Of a DNA stretch of 5,695 nucleotides, positions 1 through 5,563 are shown in pieces (position 1 is the first letter of the stretch; each line of letters begins with the position of its first letter). A program made the position numbers and the translations under genes. Source of the stretch: Streptosporangiaceae bacterium (GTDB taxonomy: Bacteria > Actinomycetota > Actinomycetes > Streptosporangiales > Streptosporangiaceae). Below the pieces are notes generated by a model, which was given only the letters and a program-made list of their open reading frames with translations, had not been told where the DNA came from and searched no databases. The DNA lies in the NCBI GenBank assembly GCA_030050125.1, contig JASIJN010000130.1, forward strand, positions 1-5,695, given 5' to 3'.

Positions 1-1472
1 ACGGCGGTGGCGGCGATCCAGGCCGGCCCGGCCATGACGACCGACCCGGCCGCGAACTTTCCCAGCGAGGGCGCGAGGCGCTCCGTGCCCCGGGAGCCGA
101 GCATCCGCCGCATCCTGATTATCAGGTGTCCCGCGGCCGCGACGACCGATACCGACACGGCCAGCCCGAGGACCGTCAGCACGGCCGTCCCGTGGGCGAG
201 CACGCTCAGCCCGACGACGACGGTGCAGACGGCGGCCTGGACGATCATTGAACGCAGCGGTGACCTCGTGTCCTTGCGCGCATAGGAGGCGTAGGTCGTG
301 ATCATGAAGACGGTCTGAGCGACAACCGCCAGCGAGAGCGGGCGCAGCGCCGCGGTGACCAGGCCGACGCCCGCCGCCGAGTCCATGCTGCCGAAGGAGA
401 TGGCCGACGCCAGCGGCTTGGCCAGGACGAAGAAGCCGACGGCCGCGGGAATCGTGATGAAGAAGCCCAGCGCGAGCCCGCGGACGAGGGTGTCGCGGAA
501 CTCCCGGTCGTCCCCGCGCAGGCTCATCCGCGCCAGCCGGGGCACCAACGACAGGGCCACCGGCGCCGTGCCCAGGTTGTTCGCGAGGTTGTAGAAGTTC
601 CAGGCAATGCCGAACGCGACGATCCCGCCGGGCAGGCGGTTGGCGGCGATCAGCAGCGCCAGGAGTTGCAGGGCTTCGAGCCCGGCCTGCCCCAGCGCCG
701 GCAGCGCGCGCCGGACCACCGAGCGCACCTCGGGGTCGCGCCAGCCGAGGCGCGGCAGGAGCGTGACGCCGGCCCGCCGCGCGCCCCACCACTGGGTGGC
801 CGCGTGCAGCGCGACGGCGCCGGTCGAGCCGAGCCCGAGCAGCAGGATCTCGCCGGTGGGCAGGTCGCCGATGTTCCTGCCCATGCCGTACAGGGCGCCC
901 GTCATCGCGAGAACGGCGATGGTGCCCAGGTTCTCGACCGCAGGCGCCCCGGCGGCCAGGGCGAACCGCCGGCGGGCGTTCATCACCGCGGTCGCGGTGC
1001 CGACGACGCCGTAGAGGAACACCTGAGGGATCACGGTCACGATCAGCAGGCGCGCGACCCGGGCTTCCGCGGCGCCCACCGCTCGCGGCCCGCCGAGGAC
1101 CGCGAGCTTCAGCGCGAGCGGGCCCAGGATGATCGCCAGCGGCGCGACCGCGACCATCGCCACCAGCGTGACGCCCAGGAAGCCGCCGGCCACGCGCTGC
1201 GAGGCTCGCCGGTCGCCGGCGTCTATGTGGCGCACCAGAGCCGGGGCGAGCAGCGACGAGAAGAAGCCGCCGGCCAGGAAGCCGTAGTAGAGCAGGTTGG
1301 GCAGCGAGTTCGTGAACTGGTAGGTGTTCCCGGCGTACGTGGGCCCCAGCACCGCGGCGGCCACCGCGACTCTCGCCAGCCCGGTGACCCGGCTCACGAT
1401 CGTCCACGCGGCGACCGTCAGGGAATCACCCGCCGCCGAAGCCGGCCGGGACAGCTCGGCGGTGGCGCTCAT
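1..1472 (-). CDS. MurJ/MviN-family lipid flippase, C-terminus cut by window edge
   Basis: This is a polytopic membrane protein of the MOP superfamily (MurJ/MviN), which flips polyprenyl-pyrophosphate-linked sugars, classically lipid II, across the cytoplasmic membrane. Reading leftward from 1472, about 490 codons stay open to the edge; I translated it by hand because no stop lies in the window. Seen: hydrophobic helices almost end to end (roughly residues 20-42, 60-80, 98-126, 141-165, 175-195, 207-226, 255-277, 283-311, 328-352, 367-395, 406-426, 430-452, 470-490), the family signature SRVTGLAR at 27-34, LPNLLYYGFLAGG at 57-69, and YARKDTRSP at 397-405. Family length is about 510-550, so only a short tail is missing. 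The ATG at 1472 follows GAGGG (1479-1483) by 6 nt, and that site overlaps the stop of the dehydrogenase gene upstream (9-bp gap), so translation is probably coupled. Residues equivalent to E. coli MurJ D39, S263 and R270 seem replaced (N49, V285, N292), so a substrate other than lipid II is possible. I therefore give no symbol. The family call is firm; the substrate is inferred. Confidence 0.93.
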   Translation of the reverse strand, partial: MSATAELSRPASAAGDSLTVAAWTIVSRVTGLARVAVAAAVLGPTYAGNTYQFTNSLPNLLYYGFLAGGFFSSLLAPALVRHIDAGDRRASQRVAGGFLGVTLVAMVAVAPLAIILGPLALKLAVLGGPRAVGAAEARVARLLIVTVIPQVFLYGVVGTATAVMNARRRFALAAGAPAVENLGTIAVLAMTGALYGMGRNIGDLPTGEILLLGLGSTGAVALHAATQWWGARRAGVTLLPRLGWRDPEVRSVVRRALPALGQAGLEALQLLALLIAANRLPGGIVAFGIAWNFYNLANNLGTAPVALSLVPRLARMSLRGDDREFRDTLVRGLALGFFITIPAAVGFFVLAKPLASAISFGSMDSAAGVGLVTAALRPLSLAVVAQTVFMITTYASYARKDTRSPLRSMIVQAAVCTVVVGLSVLAHGTAVLTVLGLAVSVSVVAAAGHLIIRMRRMLGSRGTERLAPSLGKFAAGSVVMAGPAWIAATA

Positions 1473-1478
1473 GGCGCG

Positions 1479-1484
1479 CCCTCA
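1479..1484 (-). promoter_or_regulatory. Ribosome binding site of the flippase gene, overlapping the upstream stop codon
   Basis: On the minus strand TGAGGG contains both the TGA stop of the sugar dehydrogenase gene (1482-1484) and a GAGGG Shine-Dalgarno core, 6 nt before the ATG at 1472. This placement fixes the flippase start and suggests that ribosomes ending the first gene initiate the second. An out-of-frame ATG at 1485 also overlaps this stop, but it does not lead into the flippase frame. Confidence 0.7.
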
Positions 1485-2669
1485 TCCCGCACCGGGGCCA
1501 GAGGCCGTGAGCAGCGACGCGCCGGCGGAAGCAGCCACGGCGCGCTCCGGCTGCGGCGCCGCGACCGAGGCAGCGGGGACGCGGTCGCCGCGCGGGGACG
1601 AACCGCTCGCACCGTCGGCGATCCTGACCTCGTCGAGCAGCACGACGCGGCCCAGGCGCCGCGATAGCTCGGCGGCGTCGAGCACCTCGATGACCGACAG
1701 CCCGTCCTCACCGTCACTCAGGGGCCGGGCGTCGTTCGCGATGCACTCGACGAAGTGCCGGTCCTGCACGGCCAGCGGTTCATCGGCGGAGACGTACGGC
1801 ACGACGATGTCGCCGTAGCGGTACGACATCGGTGGCTGAGTCAGATCGTTGCTGTCGGGCGGGACGCACACGCCCTTGTCCAGTATCCGGATCTGCTCGT
1901 CGGCGGCCAGGTCGTCGTAGACGGCCATTTTCTTGCTGCCGACGGCCGTGACCCGGCGAACCTTGCACGGGTCCAGCCAGCTCACGTGGATGTTCGCGGA
2001 CAGGCCGCCGTCGTCGAGGCAGTGGTCGTAGTACAGGCGCAGGTAGGCGACGTCCTCGAGCCTGCGGTGCGCGTGCCGGGACGCCCAGGCCTGCACCGCG
2101 ACCGGCCGGCGGCCCAGCACGTAGTTGATGATGGAGACGTCGTGCGGCGCGAGATCCAGGATCACGTTGACGTCGTTCTGGTACAGCCCGAGGTTGAGCC
2201 GGGCGCTGTCGAGGTAGTAGACGTCGCCGAGTTCCTTGGTGCGCACGAGCTCGGCCAGCCTGCGGACCGCCGGGTTGTACTCGAACGTGTGGCCCACCAT
2301 GAGCACGACCCCCGCCGCGGACGCGGCGGCCACCAGGGCCCGGGCGCCTGCGCTGGTGGGCGCGAGCGGCTTCTCCACCAGGACGTGCTTGCCCGCCCTG
2401 ATCGCCGCCAGCGCGAGCGGCACATGCGTGCTCGGCGGCGTGGCCACGACCACGGCGTCGACATGCTCGAGCGCCGGCCCGAGCGCCTCGTAGCAGCGGG
2501 AGATCTTGTAGCTGCGGGCCAGGTTGCGCAGACGATCTTCGCGGCTGTCCACCAGGACCAGCTCGTCCACGCCGTCCGCCGCTTGCAGCACCCGGACGTG
2601 CTTCGACCCCCAGTAGCCGCATCCGGCCAGCGCGACGCGACAGCCGCCAGCCCTCGGCATTCCCGTCAA
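1482..2669 (-). CDS. Gfo/Idh/MocA-family NAD(P)-dependent sugar dehydrogenase
   Basis: A 395-residue cytoplasmic oxidoreductase. The N-terminal Rossmann fold carries the dinucleotide-binding GxGxxG as GCGYWG (16-21), and Asp41 ends the second strand, which usually favours NAD over NADP. Further family marks are ATPPSTH (76-82), VEKPLA (98-103) with the conserved EKP lysine, GHTFEYNPAV (126-135), and DLAPHD (172-177) with the catalytic-type Asp/His pair. The C-terminal half, with HVSWLDP followed by a KMAVYDDL stretch, resembles members that oxidise UDP-linked amino sugars at C3 (WlbA/WbpB-like) and others in polysaccharide clusters; the exact substrate is inferred only. Residues from about 351 to 395 form an Ala/Gly/Pro/Ser-rich tail not expected for the roughly 340-350-residue family. 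The start is TTG at 2669, chosen because AAGGGGGAG (2677-2685) lies 7 nt upstream; an in-frame ATG at 2660 would give a protein 3 residues shorter but sits 16 nt from that site. It is first in a two-gene operon with the flippase, 9 bp apart, which hints that both serve one glycan pathway. Confidence 0.93.
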   Translation of the reverse strand: MTGMPRAGGCRVALAGCGYWGSKHVRVLQAADGVDELVLVDSREDRLRNLARSYKISRCYEALGPALEHVDAVVVATPPSTHVPLALAAIRAGKHVLVEKPLAPTSAGARALVAAASAAGVVLMVGHTFEYNPAVRRLAELVRTKELGDVYYLDSARLNLGLYQNDVNVILDLAPHDVSIINYVLGRRPVAVQAWASRHAHRRLEDVAYLRLYYDHCLDDGGLSANIHVSWLDPCKVRRVTAVGSKKMAVYDDLAADEQIRILDKGVCVPPDSNDLTQPPMSYRYGDIVVPYVSADEPLAVQDRHFVECIANDARPLSDGEDGLSVIEVLDAAELSRRLGRVVLLDEVRIADGASGSSPRGDRVPAASVAAPQPERAVAASAGASLLTASGPGAG

Positions 2670-2676
2670 CTGGGTT

Positions 2677-2685
2677 CTCCCCCTT
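2677..2685 (-). promoter_or_regulatory. Strong ribosome binding site that selects a TTG start
   Basis: On the minus strand AAGGGGGAG is followed by a 7-nt spacer and TTG at 2669. The nearby in-frame ATG at 2660 is 16 nt away and has no comparable site, so TTG is the better start for the sugar dehydrogenase. Confidence 0.65.
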
Positions 2686-2710
2686 CGTCTGGATCACCTC
2701 GGGCGGCAGC

Positions 2711-2798
2711 TCCGGATTTCCAGCGTCACCCCGTGGTCGTGAATCTAGGCTCCGGACGCGGGGAGCACATCCCTCAGCTGGCGTAGCAGTGTTCCGGA
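2711..2798. repeat. Three TCCGGA hexamers spaced about 40 bp apart
   Basis: The palindrome TCCGGA occurs at 2711-2716, 2751-2756 and 2793-2798, so the copies are 40 and 42 bp apart. The first two share GCTCCGGA and the last two share TCCGGAC. By eye I find only two other copies in the window (near 1883 and 4273), both inside genes. The middle copy sits just upstream of the candidate -10 element. They could be operator half-sites or chance in GC-rich DNA. Confidence 0.3.
2742..2747 (-). promoter_or_regulatory. Possible -10 element of the dehydrogenase-flippase operon
   Basis: Reading leftward, TAGATT matches the actinobacterial TAnnnT -10 pattern and is the most AT-rich hexamer in the upstream gap. 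It would give a leader of about 65 nt before the TTG start. No convincing TTGACA-like -35 lies 17-18 nt upstream, so this is a suggestion only. Confidence 0.3.
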
Positions 2799-2803
2799 CA
2801 ATT

Positions 2804-2830
2804 GGGATGCGCAGGTGCCCTGGCGATCCC
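2804..2830 (-). terminator. Imperfect hairpin right after the lysozyme-like gene
   Basis: Immediately after the TAA at 2831-2833, the minus strand reads GGGAT ... ATCCC (5-bp outer stem). Inside it CAGG-GCA-CCTG forms a 4-bp stem with a 3-nt loop, and a 3x3 internal loop joins the two. AATTGT follows rather than a T run. It may end transcription of the lysozyme-like gene before the dehydrogenase operon. Confidence 0.35.
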
Positions 2831-3694
2831 TTAGCCGGCGTCATCGAAATCGGGCTGTTCCCAGACCCGGTCGCGCAAATACTCCTTGACCACGGCGATG
2901 TACTGGTTGGCCGCTGCGGTGTGCCAGCTTCCGGCGTACCAGCGCCCCACGCAGCCCCACAGATCGCCGGCGTGGTACTGCTGCCCTCTGGGCTCGTTGT
3001 TCAGCCATACCTCGTAGCCGTCGTAACAGGAGCGCCAGATGGCGTAGGCGGCGTCCACGTTCATCGCCGTTGACCGGCCAACACCTGGCCAGCTCGCCCT
3101 CTCGTAGGGATAACGGGTCTGCAAGATGCCGTAGCTTTGCGGGCACTCGCCGGGCGTGCCGTCGGCCCCGAGACCATGGCCGGGCGGGCAGAGGGCGGCG
3201 TCGGTTCCCCAGTCGCCGAGGTTGTCCTGTTCCCACCAGCTCTCCACCGCCGCCTGGGCAAAGACGATGTTCTGGTCAATGCCCCATTTGCAGGCCGCCC
3301 AGCGCAAAATCTCCTCGGTCGTGCCGGTGAAGTCGCCGCTGATGAGCGGCGCGAGGGTGCTCACCTGCGGGCTGTCACCCGCCGGAAAGAACGCCCGGGT
3401 TACCCGCTGGCCGGTGGTGTCGTTGAACTTCTTGTTCGCCGGCCTGTTCTCCGGGCTGGGCGACGCGCGCACGAGCCGGGCGCACTCGGCCCCGGAGGGC
3501 AGCCGGGCCCCGGGCGGGAGGGTGCCGAACTGAACCGGCGGCTCGACCGGCCGCGGCCGCGGCCCTGACCGCGGGGAAGGCGGGGAAGATTGCATGCTCC
3601 CGGCGACCGCCACGGCGACGATCACCAGGACGAAGCCCGCGGGCCAGGCGAACCTGGCTGGCCCGCCCCCCACGACTCGCTTCACGCGCATCAC
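2831..3694 (-). CDS. Exported or membrane-anchored protein with lysozyme/SLT-like domain
   Basis: A 287-residue protein. The basic N-terminus (MMRVKR) is followed by one hydrophobic segment at about 15-33, a signal peptide or anchor; VAVA at 28-31 could be a signal peptidase site and there is no lipobox cysteine. A Pro/Arg/Ser-rich linker (about 36-55) leads to a folded region. From about 125 to 275 the pattern is that of goose-lysozyme/SLT lytic transglycosylases: FAQAAVESWW with Glu151 in the catalytic position, then SYGILQ (187-192) matching the family's SxGxxQ substrate-site motif, then aromatic-rich helices to the end. Such enzymes cleave the MurNAc-GlcNAc bond of peptidoglycan outside the membrane. 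Six cysteines (71, 135, 169, 184, 223, 248) suggest disulfides, fitting an extracytoplasmic location. The 100-residue segment before the domain is unrecognised. The start is GTG at 3694 or the adjacent ATG at 3691; neither has a strong Shine-Dalgarno. Flanking genes give no direct functional link. It could be a non-catalytic lysozyme-fold protein; the fold is likelier than the exact activity. Confidence 0.75.
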   Translation of the reverse strand: MMRVKRVVGGGPARFAWPAGFVLVIVAVAVAGSMQSSPPSPRSGPRPRPVEPPVQFGTLPPGARLPSGAECARLVRASPSPENRPANKKFNDTTGQRVTRAFFPAGDSPQVSTLAPLISGDFTGTTEEILRWAACKWGIDQNIVFAQAAVESWWEQDNLGDWGTDAALCPPGHGLGADGTPGECPQSYGILQTRYPYERASWPGVGRSTAMNVDAAYAIWRSCYDGYEVWLNNEPRGQQYHAGDLWGCVGRWYAGSWHTAAANQYIAVVKEYLRDRVWEQPDFDDAG

Positions 3695-3728
3695 ACCGGC
3701 AGCCCAGCACCCCAGCCTAGGCCCGGGT

Positions 3729-3742
3729 GACCGGCGCCGGTC
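3729..3742. repeat. Perfect 14-bp palindrome upstream of the lysozyme-like gene
   Basis: GACCGGCGCCGGTC is its own reverse complement, centred about 41 bp upstream of the GTG start at 3694. With no spare loop it makes a poor hairpin, so a dimeric-regulator site is an alternative to a terminator role. A TAnnnT-like TAGGCT lies between it and the gene, without a clear -35 element. Confidence 0.35.
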
Positions 3743-3760
3743 CCGCCATTCGCAGTGTTT

Positions 3761-3783
3761 GCCCCTGCGTCATTTGCGGGGGC
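3761..3783 (-). terminator. Hairpin downstream of the DUF427 gene
   Basis: On the minus strand, 13 nt after the DUF427 stop codon, GCCCCCGC pairs with GCAGGGGC around a 7-nt loop (AAATGAC), with one C-A mismatch: 5 bp, mismatch, 2 bp. AAACACT follows instead of a T tract, as is common for high-GC actinobacterial terminators. It would separate this gene from the lysozyme-like gene. Confidence 0.45.
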
Positions 3784-3796
3784 GCCGCGAGCCCGG

Positions 3797-4549
3797 TCAG
3801 CTGAACTTCGTTCTCGGCCTGGCCTGGAACTCGCCGTCGAGGTAGATGTCGGTCTTCTCGTTGTAGAAGCAGGCCAGGCCGGCGATCTTCTGGCTCTCCG
3901 GCAGCGGGGCCCGGTAGATCCAGACCAGGTCGTCGTGCACGGCCCGGCCGGTGTCCACGGACCAGTAGGTCGCGGCGCCCTTGTAAGGGCAGTGGGTGAT
4001 CGTGGCCGATGGCCGGAGCAGATCCATCCGGACGTCGGTGAGCGGGACGTAGTACCGCGGCGGCAGCCCGGTCTCGAACAGGATCCGCGGCTGGGCCGAC
4101 TCGGCCACCGTGACGCCGTCGACCTCGACCCGCACGTGCCGGGAGCTGGCCAGGATGTCCACCCGCTTGTACGGGTCGCGCGGGTGGGTGTAGACCGGCT
4201 CGTCCTCCTCGACCCACTCGCTCATCGCGTCCCAGTCGAAGCGGACCAGGTCGCGCAGGGGCTCGAGCGGCGAGTCCGGATAACGCAGGGCCGCCCGCTC
4301 CGCGGTGGCCGTGGCCACCTTGACGTGCAGCACCTGGCCGTCGCCGCGGCTCGGCGAGTGCGCGGTCTCGCCCGCCGGGACCAGCGCGGCCCGCACGTCG
4401 GACGCGGGCAGGTAGTACGTCGGGTAGTACGGGTGCTCCCAGACCAGGAAGGGCGTTCTGGTGTCCGCGACCAGCTCGCCGCTCAGGTAGACGCGGATCC
4501 GCTTGGGTCCCTGCTCGACCCGGACGGTGCCGCGAGCGTTCTCCGACAT
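3797..4549 (-). CDS. Tandem DUF427 (beta-tent fold) protein
   Basis: A 250-residue soluble protein with two DUF427-like halves. The second (about 137-245) is canonical: VRVEVDGVTVAES (139-151), YYVPLTDVRMDLL (166-178), and the family hallmark CPYKG (187-191) followed by a Tyr-Trp pair. The first (about 15-110) repeats the same pattern, with IRVYLSGELVADT (18-30), WEHPYYPTYYLPASDVR (37-53) and a degenerate region where CPYKG would be. Between the halves is an acidic, aromatic stretch (FDWDAMSEWVEEDEPVY, 104-120). The biochemical role of DUF427 is not established; I assign none. Start: the frame opens further upstream to 4672, but that overlaps the divergent ppx gene, whereas ATG at 4549 is preceded by AGGGGG (4555-4560) with a 5-nt spacer. 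It is divergent from ppx across 35 bp, so promoters probably overlap, but divergence alone does not imply a shared function. Confidence 0.92.
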   Translation of the reverse strand: MSENARGTVRVEQGPKRIRVYLSGELVADTRTPFLVWEHPYYPTYYLPASDVRAALVPAGETAHSPSRGDGQVLHVKVATATAERAALRYPDSPLEPLRDLVRFDWDAMSEWVEEDEPVYTHPRDPYKRVDILASSRHVRVEVDGVTVAESAQPRILFETGLPPRYYVPLTDVRMDLLRPSATITHCPYKGAATYWSVDTGRAVHDDLVWIYRAPLPESQKIAGLACFYNEKTDIYLDGEFQARPRTKFS

Positions 4550-4554
4550 TCCAG

Positions 4555-4560
4555 CCCCCT
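4555..4560 (-). promoter_or_regulatory. Ribosome binding site that sets the DUF427 start
   Basis: AGGGGG on the minus strand lies 5 nt before ATG 4549. This supports the shorter protein over the 41-residue N-terminal extension that the open frame would allow. A TAnnnT-like TACCCT at 4580-4585 (minus) could be its -10 element, giving a leader of roughly 25 nt. Confidence 0.65.
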
Positions 4561-4572
4561 GCCGTGATCGGA

Positions 4573-4578
4573 TAGCGT
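4573..4578 (+). promoter_or_regulatory. Candidate -10 element for a leaderless ppx transcript
   Basis: TAGCGT fits the actinobacterial TAnnnT -10 consensus and ends 6 nt before the ppx ATG, which places the expected transcription start at or next to the A of the start codon. The only purine-rich stretch, CAGGG, ends 1 nt before ATG, too close for a normal Shine-Dalgarno. Together these favour a leaderless mRNA. No clear -35 is visible. Confidence 0.5.
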
Positions 4579-4584
4579 CAGGGT

Positions 4585-5526
4585 ATGCGCTTGGGCGTTC
4601 TGGACGTGGGTTCCAACACCGTCCACCTGCTCGTGGTCGACGCGCACCAGGGTGCGCGCCCGCTGCCTGCATTCTCGCATAAGGCCGAGTTCCGGCTCGG
4701 TGAGCACCTGGATCCGGCCAACCGGCTGACCAGGGAAAGCGCGCTCCAGCTGCGCGACTTCGTGAACGAGGCGCTGCGCATTGCCGAGGACAAGGGCGTT
4801 CAGGAACTGATGGCCTTCGCCACGTCCGCGGTGCGCGACGCCGACAACGGCGACGAGGTGCTGGGCTGGATCAAGGACGAGACCATGGTCGACATCCAGG
4901 TGCTGCCGGGCCCCGACGAGTCGCGGCTGACGTTCCTGGCCGCGCGCCGGTGGTTCGGCTGGTCGTCAGGGCGGCTGCTGCTGCTCGACATCGGCGGCGG
5001 CTCGCTGGAGATCGCGTCCGGCGTCGACGAGGAACCCGGCGTGGCGATCTCGCTGGCCCTCGGCGCGGGCCGGCTGACCAGGGACTGGCTGGCCGCCGAC
5101 CCGCCGTCAGCGGACGAGGTGCGAGCGCTGCGCAAGCACGTGCGGGCGGAGATCGCCGGCACGGCGGGCGCGGTCATGCGGGACGGGCGGCCGGACCACG
5201 CCGTCGCCACGTCGAAGACGTTCCGGCAGCTGGCCAGGATCGCGGGCGCGGCCCCGTCCAGCGAAGGTAACTACGTCCGGCGGTTCCTGCGGCACGCCGA
5301 CGTGACCGCGCTCGCGGAGCGGCTGTCCAGGACCACCGTGGCCGAGCGCACCCAACTGCCCGGGGTGTCCCGGGGACGAGCGCCCCAGCTCGCCGCGGGC
5401 GCGCTCGTGGCGGACGCGGCCATGGACCTGTTCGACCTGGCCGAGCTGGAGATCTGTCCGTGGGCGCTGCGCGAGGGCGTGATCCTCCGGCGCCTGGACG
5501 CGATCCCCGGCGGTCTCGGGGCCTAG
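4585..5526 (+). CDS. ppx: Ppx/GppA-family exopolyphosphatase, short form
   Basis: A 313-residue cytoplasmic member of the ASKHA phosphotransferase fold that removes terminal phosphate from inorganic polyphosphate and, in some members, hydrolyses pppGpp to ppGpp. Seen: phosphate-1 loop [13 protein letters not shown] (7-19), [11 protein letters not shown] (78-88), an acidic DESRLTFLA stretch (111-119) aligning with the family's EEARL region that carries the catalytic glutamate, phosphate-2 loop DIGGGSLEI (135-143), [10 protein letters not shown] (159-168), and a C-terminal [16 protein letters not shown]. It matches, from memory, the arrangement of mycobacterial Ppx1 (Rv0496, about 330 residues) and lacks the C-terminal HD-like domain of the roughly 500-residue E. 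coli enzymes. The start is fixed by the family N-terminus [12 protein letters not shown] short form may prefer short-chain polyphosphate, as reported for the mycobacterial protein; that is inference here. It is divergent from DUF427, convergent with the gene at the right edge, and seems to be its own transcription unit ending in a hairpin at its stop codon. Confidence 0.96.
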   Translation: MRLGVLDVGSNTVHLLVVDAHQGARPLPAFSHKAEFRLGEHLDPANRLTRESALQLRDFVNEALRIAEDKGVQELMAFATSAVRDADNGDEVLGWIKDETMVDIQVLPGPDESRLTFLAARRWFGWSSGRLLLLDIGGGSLEIASGVDEEPGVAISLALGAGRLTRDWLAADPPSADEVRALRKHVRAEIAGTAGAVMRDGRPDHAVATSKTFRQLARIAGAAPSSEGNYVRRFLRHADVTALAERLSRTTVAERTQLPGVSRGRAPQLAAGALVADAAMDLFDLAELEICPWALREGVILRRLDAIPGGLGA

Positions 5527-5551
5527 GCCGGGGCCTGAGCCCCGGCCTAGG
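5522..5551 (+). terminator. 13-bp-stem hairpin overlapping the ppx stop, likely bidirectional
   Basis: CCTAGGCCGGGGC and its exact reverse complement flank a CTGA tetraloop. The left arm begins in the last ppx codon and includes the TAG stop (5524-5526). No T tract follows on either strand. It lies between convergent genes, 12 bp from the stop of the minus-strand gene, so it could end transcription both ways. A perfect, GC-rich 13-bp stem is well beyond chance at a gene end. Confidence 0.75.
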
Positions 5552-5563
5552 GTCGCCCTGGGC

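Noticed and set aside
1483..1485. ATG overlapping the dehydrogenase stop (ATGA) as the flippase start
   Set aside because: It is not in frame with the flippase (13 nt offset from the ATG at 1472).
666..1667. 333-codon open frame on the plus strand, rich in Arg, Gly, Ala and Gln
   Set aside because: It is antisense to the flippase and dehydrogenase genes, has low-complexity composition with no domain, and is explained by the GC bias of the real minus-strand genes.
1755..2786. 343-codon plus-strand frame over the sugar dehydrogenase
   Set aside because: It is antisense to a gene with clear family motifs and shows only Val/Asp/Arg/His-rich shadow composition.
1780..2844. 354-codon minus-strand frame overlapping the dehydrogenase and its leader
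   Set aside because: This is another frame of the dehydrogenase gene; it is Arg/Gly/Pro-rich and lacks any recognisable domain.
3755..4567. 270-codon plus-strand frame opposite DUF427
   Set aside because: It is antisense to a well-supported DUF427 gene and has repetitive Val/Arg/Gly/Asp shadow composition.
4550..4672. N-terminal extension of the DUF427 protein to a start at 4672
   Set aside because: It would overlap the start of the divergent ppx gene by 88 bp, and the added residues do not look like protein; ATG 4549 has a good ribosome binding site.
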